From contig JAAVDN010000014.1 in NCBI GenBank assembly GCA_014801785.1, positions 76,659 to 115,732 on the forward strand: 39,074 nt of DNA, given 5' to 3'. The stretch's first letter is position 1, and each line of letters starts with the position of its first letter. The translations under genes were made by a program, and so were the position numbers. The notes beneath the pieces were generated by a model that did no database searches, was not told the origin of the DNA, and saw only the letters and a program-made list of their open reading frames with translations. Below, in pieces: positions 31,795 through 39,074 of the stretch. Source of the stretch: Bacteroides sp. Lineage in GTDB: Bacteria > Bacteroidota > Bacteroidia > Bacteroidales > Muribaculaceae.

Positions 31795-33747
31795 TCAGAA
31801 CAGTTGGCGCGCAACGGAGATATTACCCTCTCCGTCAGTGACGCGGATAATCTTCAATCCCTTCAGGTCGCCGAGATCCGTGCGGCAGGCGCCGGCGGGA
31901 ATATTCTTGCGGAGCGTCAGGACTCCATCGACTCCATAGACCTCGACCATACCGGCCGAAGGAAGGTCGGTTGTCAGCATAGTGCCCTCGAAGAGAAGCG
32001 AAGGACGCGCAGCATCAACCTCAGCTACACCGGAGATATTCTTATTGTAGTCGGCGGCATGGACCTCGTCGGCTCCGATGACATAGCCGGTGTCGGCATC
32101 GAGGAGGAGCGCGATGACAGCGGTGTTCTCAGGGATATTCACCTGTGCGGGCATATCGATAGCCATGCGTCCGGCGACGGGAACCTGAGCCTGACAAGGT
32201 TCGGTCAGCAGCTCGCCGCGATAACCGGGCCAGATACCGCGGGCCACATGGTTATAGCTCATCTCGCGGTAGCTGATGGGGCTCCTGTGTTCGGAGAAGA
32301 ACTTGAAGTAAGGCCAGAGAGCGGCGCCGTAGGTGAGGGAGACAGAGGTTTCCGAGACTCCCGACAGACCGTTCGTCTGGTTATAGTCGCTGTTGTCGCC
32401 GCGCACATCGTTCTCGATCATGATGAAGGCGACACGCTGGTTCATGTTGTTCTTGGAATAGGAATTTTCCACCTCGTAGCTGACGCTCATATCACCGCCG
32501 GGAGTATAGTCGACGCGGTTGATATGGATGCGGGAGTTGCTGCGTGTCGCGGCAATCTCCTCGACGATATACTCGTCCGAGGGGTCTCCTTTCTTTATAC
32601 GGTTGAAGAACGCGGAGGGATAACCTGTGATTCCGGCGGCGTTGTAGGCCTCGTTCATATAAGACTCGTCAGTCATCATCATCGGGTCGTTGATGACATG
32701 GATCGCGACTCCGAAAGCGCGTATGCGTCCATCCTGCCCGTTGTAATGGTCAGTATAATAATCCATGAAGGCGGCGCCGCGGGGACAGTAGGTACACCAG
32801 GTGCCGGTGAACTCCTCGATGAAGGCGACCGCCGGATAGTCAGTGACCGGGGTACCGATCTCTCCGGTGACGACCGTCGGTTGCGCTCCCTCGAAATCAG
32901 GGGTCAGCGTGACGCTGTATTCCATACCTCCGGCGGGAACGACAACATCCTCGAACGAGACATTGATACGGGTGCCGTTGATGCCGATCTTCTGCTCGAA
33001 ATATTTCTCGACCCGCTTTCCGTCATACTCCAGAACAGCCTTCAGACCGGGGATATCCTGAGGAGTGCGGAGACTGACGTTCATCTGTATCGCCAGGGAG
33101 GTTCCGGCGGGGAGCACGCTCGGGGTAAGATCTTCCGCTTCCAATATATAAGGAGCGACCGCTATATCGGTGAAGCCGAGAAGACCGGCGTCCTGACTGC
33201 GGTTGACAAACGCGAAACATATCTCTTTCCCTGCATATCCTTTCAGGGCGATGTAAGACTGTTTGGAACGCACCTCGGTCTCCCAGCCTGTAAGAGTAGT
33301 GTTGAGCAGCGGGGAGGGGCGGAACGAATCCTTATCCTGGCCGTTCTCCGATACCAGGACGCGATATTTGTTGGAGGCGAAGGCTCCGGAAGAGACAGCA
33401 TTCAGCTGCAATATCTCGGCATCGCTCTGAATCCGTATCGGCGGAGAGATGAGCCATTCGTCAGCCGCGGAGACATAACGGAAAGTGGAACAGCTCCAGG
33501 CTGCGGATGTGCCCTCGATGACAAACGCCTTGTAAGCCGGATAATCGGCCTCGGTGCCGAAATAGGGAGCGAACTGGTCGGAAACCGGTTGAGCTACACC
33601 GGAGCAGACCCAGCCCTCGGGTAAAGAGGCACCCTCAGGCAACGAACCCGAGAAATCCTCCGAATAAGTGAAGGCAGGAAGCTCAACCGCCGCATACAAA
33701 GGGGCCGAGAGAGCGAGAGCCACTAATGGAAGGAGATGTTTTTTCAT
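31795..33747 (-). CDS. Secreted Omp28-like protein with thioredoxin-fold domain and T9SS sorting tail
   Basis: This 650-residue protein has a signal peptide (1-19, ending PLYAA). A cleaved-adhesin/choice-of-anchor J domain (about 25-200: FTYSEDFSGSLPEGASLPEGW, DEWLISPPIRI) is followed by a linker beta domain. An Omp28/thioredoxin-like domain has EEFTGTWCTYCPRG with C318 and C321 as a redox CxxC, and later GYPSAFFNR, the cis-proline region. The last about 75 residues (MVEVYGVDGVLTLRK, LKGLKIIRVTDGEG) are a sorting domain. Omp28 family proteins are found on the surface of Porphyromonas and relatives; a surface thiol function is possible. It has its own promoter 137 bases upstream. Confidence 0.87.
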   Translation of the reverse strand: MKKHLLPLVALALSAPLYAAVELPAFTYSEDFSGSLPEGASLPEGWVCSGVAQPVSDQFAPYFGTEADYPAYKAFVIEGTSAAWSCSTFRYVSAADEWLISPPIRIQSDAEILQLNAVSSGAFASNKYRVLVSENGQDKDSFRPSPLLNTTLTGWETEVRSKQSYIALKGYAGKEICFAFVNRSQDAGLLGFTDIAVAPYILEAEDLTPSVLPAGTSLAIQMNVSLRTPQDIPGLKAVLEYDGKRVEKYFEQKIGINGTRINVSFEDVVVPAGGMEYSVTLTPDFEGAQPTVVTGEIGTPVTDYPAVAFIEEFTGTWCTYCPRGAAFMDYYTDHYNGQDGRIRAFGVAIHVINDPMMMTDESYMNEAYNAAGITGYPSAFFNRIKKGDPSDEYIVEEIAATRSNSRIHINRVDYTPGGDMSVSYEVENSYSKNNMNQRVAFIMIENDVRGDNSDYNQTNGLSGVSETSVSLTYGAALWPYFKFFSEHRSPISYREMSYNHVARGIWPGYRGELLTEPCQAQVPVAGRMAIDMPAQVNIPENTAVIALLLDADTGYVIGADEVHAADYNKNISGVAEVDAARPSLLFEGTMLTTDLPSAGMVEVYGVDGVLTLRKNIPAGACRTDLGDLKGLKIIRVTDGEGNISVARQLF

Positions 33748-33883
33748 AATGTCGGTTTATTGATCTGATGACGTTTTTTATTAAGGCCGCCCCGAGGCGA
33801 TGATGTTTACCCAAGGGCAAGAGTGTAGACTAAGAAAAAGAAAATCGGAAGAGGCGAATGCCCGATGCCCGATGTTTGCGGTG

Positions 33884-33915
33884 CAAAGATAAATCTATTT
33901 TGGGTCATTTCCAAT
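33884..33915 (-). promoter_or_regulatory. Promoter of the Omp28-like gene
   Basis: Minus-strand ATTG (33912-33915; three of four consensus bases), 20 bases, TATCTTTG (33884-33891). Leader of about 130 bases. Confidence 0.75.
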
Positions 33916-34227
33916 CCCCTTAAATACCAATAGCTGAGAGAAATAATTATTTTTAGAATATAAATAGATATTTTTTAAAAGTTTATGAGCTATTCACTAC
34001 TTTTTGCAATATAATCCACTTAGAGAATCCCTGAGAAGGTTATTTTAGCGCGCAACATGATTTTTAACATATTTCCATTTATACATTTTGATGCTATAAG
34101 TTTCCAGCAATCTCCACAACCATTTTGCCATTATTCTCCCCATATACTAAAACTGAATAAATATTAAATCATATTTTTTTATAATTCTAAAACATATTCT
34201 CAAAACAGCAATTTTATTCCGGAAAGA

Positions 34228-34259
34228 GTTGGTTTTTAAGATTTTTTTATTTAGCTTTG
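34228..34259 (+). promoter_or_regulatory. Promoter of the repeat-protein gene
   Basis: GTTG (34228-34231; three of four), 20 bases, TAGCTTTG (34252-34259). Leader of about 140 bases to ATG 34407. Confidence 0.75.
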
Positions 34260-34406
34260 CCCCGCGAATACATTCAGGAAGCACTTTCCTTTTATTCGGT
34301 TTATTCTTCATTACTGCTCACACAGATAAAGATTTCAAGCTGTTATTATCATTTTGCAATCTATATCTATTATTAACAATATTCATAAACCTCATAACCT
34401 ATCAAA

Positions 34407-36104
34407 ATGAAAAACAATTACTCATTCTTTAAGCGCGGTTCACTGGCAGCCCTCCTGGTCGCTGCCGCCGCCGTCCCGGCAAACGCCGAGCTGACCTGCG
34501 CCTCGGCGCTCCCCGGTGACGCGAGTTGCGTCATGAGCCTCTCGAAAATCAATCTCACAATCGATGGCGTCCCCGCAGGAACCGAAGATTTCGGCTTCGA
34601 ATGGACTTCGGGCGTCACGGCCTCTGTCAAGAATGCCGAAGGTGTCGAGGTGGCTACCGCCAAAGGTGCTTCCCGTGGTGACAGCTTCGTCCTTTCCGTC
34701 TCCCCCGCTATCTCCGAAAAAGGCACATATACTATTGAAGTGCCCGAAAAGGCCTTCTATGTTCCCGATTGGAACGCAAATGAATGGCCTCTTCCCGCCA
34801 TCGCCGGCGCTGAGAACGCAGCCTTCACTCTGACCTACACCGTCGTAGAGGTTACCCCCGTAGTCATCGAAGGAACCGAACCCGCATCCGGAAGCTACAT
34901 GACCCGTCTCAAACAGCTTCCCGTCACTCTCTCCGGAGGTGGTGAGAACGCATATCCCAAATGGACCTCCGGACTGCGCGCCGAGGTGAAGAACCAGGAT
35001 GGAGAGGTCATGGATCAGTATGCGACTATCAACAATGGTGTCGTCAACCTCAACAAGGCTATCACAACTCCGGGAACCTACACCATCACTATCCCTGAGG
35101 ACGCGATGTATGTCGAATATGAGGATTGGGACCTCTTCAAGTTCCTCCCTGTCTACGGAACAGGAAACAAGCAGACCGTCCTTACTTACACTATCGTTGA
35201 TGCCTCCCCGATCGTCATCGAAGGAACCGAGCCTCCCTCGGGAAGCGTCATGACCCGCCTCAAACAGCTCCCCGTCACCCTCTCCGGCGGTGGCGAAGGT
35301 ATGGATGCTGCCTGGACTTCCGGTGTCAAGGCTACCATCACCAATCAGGCCGGCGAGGAGATGGCTCAGTATGCGACCGTAAGAAACGGTGTCGTCAACC
35401 TCAACAAGGCTATCACCACTCCCGGAACTTATACCATCAACATCCCCGAAGGGGCTCTTTATGCCAACTACATCAATTGGGATGACTATTCCGAACATCC
35501 TGTCTACGGCACCGAGAACAGCGCGACCAGTCTGGTCTATACCGTTGTCGAGGCCGAGGACCTGACCCTGGCAAGCTATTCTCCCAATGCAGAGGAGGCT
35601 GTCGCTTCCTTCGATAAGGTCACCGTTGTCTGGAACGGTGTCAACGAGACTTACGGCTTCGACATCGCCGTTGAGTCCGTCGAGGTCAAGAATGCCGCCG
35701 GCGAAGCTGTAGCCAATGCTACCGCCTCCAATGTCGACAACAGTCTGGTGCTGACCCTCGACAATGAAATCAACGCTACCGGCGTCTACACTATCCTCCT
35801 GCCCGAAGAGATGATCTACGGTGTGGACAACGACAATCGCCGTATCGTCGATGTCTACAACTCCGCGACTACTCTCACCATCGATGTTCAGGAAATCGTC
35901 GGAATCGCCGCTGTCAGCAATATGGAAGGCTCTGTCCGTGTTGTCAACGGATCTGTCGTTGTCGAAGGATTCTCCAACGCATCCGTAGAGCTCTTCAATG
36001 CAGCAGGCGCACGCGTAGCCACCAATAATGTCGCCCCCGGCCTCTACATCGTCAAGGTCTCCCACGACGGCGGAGCATTCGCAGAACGTCTCCTCGTCAA
36101 GTAA
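34407..36104 (+). CDS. Secreted tandem-repeat beta protein with T9SS-type sorting tail
   Basis: This 565-residue protein has a signal peptide (about 1-27, VPANA then E). Four successive modules of about 115-120 residues follow, each ending in GTYTI-type strands with an EGALY/EDAMY-like loop and a closing TVVEA-like strand. Modules 2 and 3 are close copies, sharing MTRLKQLPVTLSGGGE and VVNLNKAITTPGTYTI; modules 1 and 4 are divergent. The last about 68 residues (VELFNAAGARVATN, APGLYIVKVSHDGG) are a sorting domain. I recognise no enzyme; a surface stalk or adhesin built of Ig-like domains is the best guess. It ends at a perfect palindromic terminator. Confidence 0.87.
   Translation: MKNNYSFFKRGSLAALLVAAAAVPANAELTCASALPGDASCVMSLSKINLTIDGVPAGTEDFGFEWTSGVTASVKNAEGVEVATAKGASRGDSFVLSVSPAISEKGTYTIEVPEKAFYVPDWNANEWPLPAIAGAENAAFTLTYTVVEVTPVVIEGTEPASGSYMTRLKQLPVTLSGGGENAYPKWTSGLRAEVKNQDGEVMDQYATINNGVVNLNKAITTPGTYTITIPEDAMYVEYEDWDLFKFLPVYGTGNKQTVLTYTIVDASPIVIEGTEPPSGSVMTRLKQLPVTLSGGGEGMDAAWTSGVKATITNQAGEEMAQYATVRNGVVNLNKAITTPGTYTINIPEGALYANYINWDDYSEHPVYGTENSATSLVYTVVEAEDLTLASYSPNAEEAVASFDKVTVVWNGVNETYGFDIAVESVEVKNAAGEAVANATASNVDNSLVLTLDNEINATGVYTILLPEEMIYGVDNDNRRIVDVYNSATTLTIDVQEIVGIAAVSNMEGSVRVVNGSVVVEGFSNASVELFNAAGARVATNNVAPGLYIVKVSHDGGAFAERLLVK
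34863..35564 (+). repeat. Two tandem 351-bp units inside the repeat-protein gene
   Basis: Units 34863-35213 and 35214-35564 begin with the same stretch encoding VIEGTEP and stay in register for exactly 117 codons, with long identical DNA blocks such as the segments encoding VVNLNKAITTPGTYTI. This points to a recent in-frame duplication that could vary in copy number by recombination. Confidence 0.85.
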
Positions 36105-36133
36105 TTTCCCCTGACTCCGTAATATCATATTAG

Positions 36134-36171
36134 AAGGAGGTTGTATCGCAAGCTTGCGATACAACCTCCTT
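36134..36171. terminator. Perfect 38-bp palindrome, terminator of the repeat-protein gene
   Basis: Arms 36134-36152 and 36153-36171 are perfectly complementary with no spacer. T-rich sequence follows on plus. It lies between convergent genes and may serve both. Confidence 0.85.
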
Positions 36172-36219
36172 TCCTTTATAAGCAGCTGAAAAACAACTGC
36201 TTCACTATAATGAGCAAAT

Positions 36220-36915
36220 CTATTCTATTCCACCGTAGATCAGGGCGGCATCCTCGTCAGTCAACGGTCCGAGGGCATCGGGAAACTGACCGAGCAACTC
36301 TCGCAGAATCATGACCGCGCGACCACTTCCGAAACGGGCTGCCTGCAGATAATGGCTCAGCGAGAGATTGAAATTGTAGGGGATGACATCCGTTCCCCGG
36401 GCGTAGGCATCCCCCATCAGGAGATTGGCCTCGGCAAGAACCTCGTCAGGAATCTCCAGATCCGGATAACGTCCCGGAAGGTCAATGATATTGACAGCCG
36501 CCGCCGGATAACGGGCGTCAAGGGCTTTGCGATACCAGAAAAGAGCCTTCTCGGGATCTTTATCGACAAGAGAGGCGTAACCTGTAGCGGCCAGATACCC
36601 GAGATTATTCTGCGCCACGGGATCCCCGAGCAGGGCCGCCTCGATGGTGAGGTCTACCCCATGTTCGCGCTCGGCACGGCTTAAATCAGTATTGGCGATG
36701 AGTTCATGCCCCTCCAGAGCCAGCTCGCGCAGGCGCAGACGCTCCCGTATCTCGTCAGGCATCATCTCGCGAATATCCGCGACCGAATCCGCCGGGTGAT
36801 CCTCCGGCAGGACTATCTCTTCGACCTCTACCTCAGCAGGTTGCTGCGGAGTGCCGGGACAGACCGTCGGAACGGCAAGAAGCATCAGACTTAAAATTCC
36901 CATATAAAACATCAC
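36220..36915 (-). CDS. Exported Sel1-repeat (TPR-like) protein
   Basis: This 231-residue protein has an N-terminal signal or anchor segment (about 1-20) and an acidic linker (EVEVEEIVLPEDHPAD). Sel1-like alpha repeats follow: AALLGDPVAQNNLGYLAATGY and EKALFWYRKALDARYPAAAV, then a weaker copy at LMGDAYARGTDVIPYNFNLSLSHYLQAARFGSGRA. Sel1 repeats mediate protein contacts, often in the periplasm. Its ATG overlaps the porX stop by 4 bases, so the two are translated together. A role near the cell envelope with the T9SS is possible but only suggested by linkage. Two adjacent ATG codons begin the frame. Confidence 0.82.
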   Translation of the reverse strand: MMFYMGILSLMLLAVPTVCPGTPQQPAEVEVEEIVLPEDHPADSVADIREMMPDEIRERLRLRELALEGHELIANTDLSRAEREHGVDLTIEAALLGDPVAQNNLGYLAATGYASLVDKDPEKALFWYRKALDARYPAAAVNIIDLPGRYPDLEIPDEVLAEANLLMGDAYARGTDVIPYNFNLSLSHYLQAARFGSGRAVMILRELLGQFPDALGPLTDEDAALIYGGIE

Positions 36916-38453
36916 TTCGGAGAGAGCGTTACCAGCGGGACAAGCATCTCCTGGAGCGAGATTCCTCCATGTTGGAAAGTCCCGGTGTAATACTGAACGT
37001 AATAATTATAATTGTTCGGGTAAGAGAAAAAATCCTCGTTCATAGCGTAGATGAAGGTGCTCGAAAGATTCGGAGCCGGCAGACCGAACTGGTTCGGTCG
37101 CTTCATCTCGTAGACCTGTCGCGGATTGTAGTTAAGGTTCTTCCCGACCTTATAGCGGAGGTTGGTGTTGGTGTTGCGGTCGCCGACAACTTTTATCGGG
37201 TTGTCGACGCGTATCGTGCCGTGGTCCGTCGTCAGGATGACCTTGAAGCCGAGGTCGGCCATGCGGCGGAACATCTCCAACGCGCCCGAATGGCGGAACC
37301 AGGACTCGGTCAGGGAGCGGTAGGCGGCGTCTGAGTTGGCCAGCTCGCGTATCATCTTCGATTCCGTACGCGCATGGGAGAGCATATCGACGAAGTTCAT
37401 GACAACGACATTGAGCGGCGTCTGCGACAGACTCTTGAGCTTGGCCGTATATTTGTCGCCTGCCGTCGAGTCGTTGAGTTTATTATAGCTGAACTTGTCG
37501 TTGCGGCGGAAACGCTCTATCTGGGTCTGTATCAGCTCGCTCTCATGGATATTCAGTCCTTCGTCCTCATCCTCTTCCACCCATAGGTCAGGGAACATGG
37601 TCGCGATCTGCAGGGGCATAAGTCCGGCGAAGATAGCGTTGCGGGCATACTGCGTCGAGGTCGGCAGGATTGTGGTGTAGAGTTCCTCAGAGATGTTGAA
37701 CCATTCGGCGACAAGGGGTTGTATCGTCTTCCACTGGTCAAAGCGGAAATTGTCGATAAGTACGAAACAGACTTTCTCCCCGGCATCGAGTAACGGGAAG
37801 ACGCGGCGCCGGAAGATATCCGGACTCATGAGGGGGCGCTCCGGAGAGGATGTGTCGAGCCAGTGTTCGTAGTTGCGGCGCACGAACTTGCAGAACGAGG
37901 CGTTTGCATCGCGCTTCTGCATGGAGAGCATCTCTGTCAGCGCCTGGTCACTTTCGGCGAGCTTGAGTTCCCAGAAGACGAGTCGGCGGTAGACCTCCTT
38001 CCATTCGTCCAGGGAGTCGGCGGAATCGATGAGCCGGGCCATCTCGGAGAACTCCTGACGGTAATCACTCGATGTCTGCTCGGCGACGAGCTGCCCGCGG
38101 TGGAGGTTCTTCTTGATGGAAAGGAAGATCTGGTTTGGATTGACAGGTTTTATGAGATAGTCGGCTATCTGGTTTCCGATCGCCTGGTTCATTATATTCT
38201 CTTCCTCGGACTTGGTGATCATGATGACGGGGACTTCCGGATGTGTCTGGTTGATGCGGCTCAAGGTCTCCAATCCTGATATACCGGGCATATTCTCATC
38301 GAGAAGCACGAGGGCGAAAGGCTCCTCATCGAGAGCGTCGAGCGCGTCTGTACCATTCGAGACGGTCCTGACGTCATATCCCTTATTCTTGAGAAACAGC
38401 AGGTGAGGCTTCAGCAGATCGATCTCATCGTCTGCCCATAATATCTTTTCCAT
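36912..38453 (-). CDS. porX: T9SS response regulator PorX (receiver plus PglZ domain)
   Basis: This 513-residue protein has an N-terminal receiver domain (ILWADDEIDLLKPH, phospho-acceptor D52 in LVLLDENMPG, T/K pair in MITKSEEEN and YLIKPVNP). A helical linker and a C-terminal PglZ alkaline-phosphatase-fold domain follow (FVLIDNFRFDQWK, TILPTSTQYAR, LTTDHGTIRV, HGGISLQEMLVPL). This is the layout of PorX, the response regulator that with PorY controls T9SS genes in Porphyromonas; the PglZ domain is reported to hydrolyse cyclic or linear nucleotides. The frame opens with GTG 38462, but ATG 38453 gives the standard start. The downstream gene overlaps by 4 bases. It fits the many T9SS cargo genes here. 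Confidence 0.95.
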   Translation of the reverse strand: MEKILWADDEIDLLKPHLLFLKNKGYDVRTVSNGTDALDALDEEPFALVLLDENMPGISGLETLSRINQTHPEVPVIMITKSEEENIMNQAIGNQIADYLIKPVNPNQIFLSIKKNLHRGQLVAEQTSSDYRQEFSEMARLIDSADSLDEWKEVYRRLVFWELKLAESDQALTEMLSMQKRDANASFCKFVRRNYEHWLDTSSPERPLMSPDIFRRRVFPLLDAGEKVCFVLIDNFRFDQWKTIQPLVAEWFNISEELYTTILPTSTQYARNAIFAGLMPLQIATMFPDLWVEEDEDEGLNIHESELIQTQIERFRRNDKFSYNKLNDSTAGDKYTAKLKSLSQTPLNVVVMNFVDMLSHARTESKMIRELANSDAAYRSLTESWFRHSGALEMFRRMADLGFKVILTTDHGTIRVDNPIKVVGDRNTNTNLRYKVGKNLNYNPRQVYEMKRPNQFGLPAPNLSSTFIYAMNEDFFSYPNNYNYYVQYYTGTFQHGGISLQEMLVPLVTLSPK

Positions 38454-38844
38454 TGTCGGCACGAATTTTTGCGGTTACATAACCCACACCTCCCCAAAAA
38501 CAGAACACCCCTATCCCCCACTGGGTTCACCTCCTTATCTTCTGTCGCCGGCAATAAAGTTGAGGCAGACAGTCAGACTGTCTGCCTCACGAAAAAGGGG
38601 AATAGGACAGAATTGATGTTTCTCAGTCTACTTTATTTATCAATTATACTGCTCTTTTACTGTTCTTATCTTGATATTATTGATAGTGGAAGTTATTTTA
38701 TCCGTATAAGAGACCATGTCATAAGAGACCATGTCTAAATATTTCTCATAGTTATACCGCATCATACGGAGAGCTGCAATTGCTTGCTGACCAGCTGATG
38801 GTAAGCCCCACGTAGCTCTATTAATTCCTCACACAGCGAAATTC
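38454..38844. other. Intergenic region with hairpins, no convincing gene
   Basis: About 390 bases upstream of porX. It holds a perfect 13-bp hairpin (38561-38573 with 38577-38589, 3-base loop), a 15-bp tandem duplication (38706-38735), and a nested structure near the end of the minus-strand gene (38770-38775 with 38814-38819, enclosing smaller stems). No consensus porX promoter was found. A plus frame of 89 codons from TTG 38469 has unlikely composition and is not called. Confidence 0.6.
38706..38735. repeat. 15-bp tandem duplication
   Basis: ATAAGAGACCATGTC occurs twice in direct succession (38706-38720, 38721-38735) in noncoding DNA. Confidence 0.85.
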
Positions 38845-39074
38845 TCAGCGGCGAACGATCACCTTCTTTCCGCCACGCACATACATCCCTCTCTCCGGAT
38901 CCCTAACCCGGCGTCCCTGAAGATCGTAGGTCGCGGTCGCCCCGACTGGCTCATCTTCGATATAAGCGACCGACACTGGATCAAAGTTGGCTTCACCGTA
39001 AATACACGTCCCGTCAGAATCCTTGACGCTAACTAATGACGGTATTGCGGGAAGGTTCAAATCTCCGAAACCGG
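38845..39074 (-). CDS. C-terminal part of a secreted protein with short T9SS-like tail, cut by window edge
   Basis: The minus-strand frame is open from the window end to the stop at 38845, giving the last 75 or so residues of a larger protein. It ends YDLQGRRVRDPERGMY then VRGGKKVIVRR, the short sorting-like tail (YDLxGRRV, GxYxxxGKKV) common on exported Bacteroidales proteins. A TTG at 39060 is not a credible start because the frame continues upstream. Nothing more can be said of its function. Confidence 0.8.
   Translation of the reverse strand, partial: GFGDLNLPAIPSLVSVKDSDGTCIYGEANFDPVSVAYIEDEPVGATATYDLQGRRVRDPERGMYVRGGKKVIVRR

Larger units (their letters stand above)
33748..34406. other. 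Long AT-rich divergent intergenic region
   Basis: These 659 bases separate two outward-reading secreted-protein genes. I see promoters at 33884-33915 (minus) and 34228-34259 (plus). The 310 bases between them are very AT-rich without a hairpin or coding frame of note; a 67-codon plus frame at 34229 starts inside the plus promoter and is discounted. The space could hold activator sites. Confidence 0.6.

Noticed and set aside
28296-33624. Two long plus-strand frames (582 and 606 codons)
   Set aside because: They are antisense to two well-supported secreted-protein genes and their translations are low-complexity D/G/E/I-rich, as expected of mirror frames.
34229-34432. 67-codon plus frame before the repeat-protein gene
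   Set aside because: It begins within the promoter, is F/L/I-rich from AT-rich DNA, and overlaps the real ATG.
34440-36164. 574-codon minus-strand frame
   Set aside because: It is antisense to the repeat-protein gene and shows the same repeat only by mirroring; it also crosses the terminator palindrome.
38469-38738. 89-codon plus frame upstream of porX
   Set aside because: TTG start, runs through a perfect hairpin and a tandem duplication, no recognisable protein features.

Overview
The window looks like chromosome of an anaerobic gut Bacteroidales bacterium with a moderately high GC genome, possibly a Muribaculaceae-type organism. The family-level guess is an inference from GC, gene order and the short type IX secretion (T9SS) tails. 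Order-level evidence is strong: at least eight genes are preceded by the Bacteroidetes promoter pair (TTTG, about 20 bases, TAnnTTTG), Shine-Dalgarno sites are mostly absent, PorX is present, and seven genes look like secreted cargo, most with T9SS-type C-terminal sorting domains. No tRNA, rRNA, CRISPR array, insertion sequence or phage gene was seen.

Layout. 1-2542 (minus): fumarate reductase/succinate dehydrogenase, with the flavoprotein cut by the window edge and a cytochrome b subunit carrying an unusual soluble tail. 2646-3905 (minus): exported papain-like C1 peptidase. 4082-5462 (plus): rnpA-yidD-tatD, coupled by ATGA overlaps. 5537-5767 (minus): an unannotated small RNA with its own promoter and terminator, about 195 nt. 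5900-11664 (plus): housekeeping run yceD-rpmF-fabH-glycosyltransferase-era-der. 11708-12193: AT-rich MNT/HEPN toxin-antitoxin pair whose HEPN partner is truncated. 12237-12569: small acidic protein. 12678-17945: secreted cluster with an S74 self-cleaving chaperone protein, a gingipain-like C25 protease with an AT-rich core, a nested inverted repeat, and a two-domain secreted protein.

17967-28309 is the most interesting part. An LpxL-type lipid A acyltransferase (minus) diverges from an MsbA-like ABC exporter. The exporter heads a tightly packed plus-strand run: CD225/dispanin membrane protein, DUF2752 membrane protein, a steroid 5-alpha-reductase very like the animal SRD5A enzymes, an Old Yellow Enzyme family flavin reductase, a short-chain dehydrogenase, a DUF2723 membrane glycosyltransferase and shikimate kinase. 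The reductase-reductase-dehydrogenase trio matches, in enzyme classes, the 5-alpha-reductase/5-beta-reductase/3-beta-hydroxysteroid dehydrogenase sets reported in gut Bacteroidales that make allo-bile acids. I propose it as a steroid or bile acid A-ring processing module; the substrate is inference.

28374-36171 holds three large secreted proteins: a 1110-residue beta-sandwich protein, an Omp28/thioredoxin-fold protein, and a protein with tandem 117-residue repeats. 36220-38453 (minus) is porX followed by a Sel1-repeat gene, so the T9SS regulator lies beside several likely T9SS substrates. The window ends in the C-terminal part of another such secreted protein.
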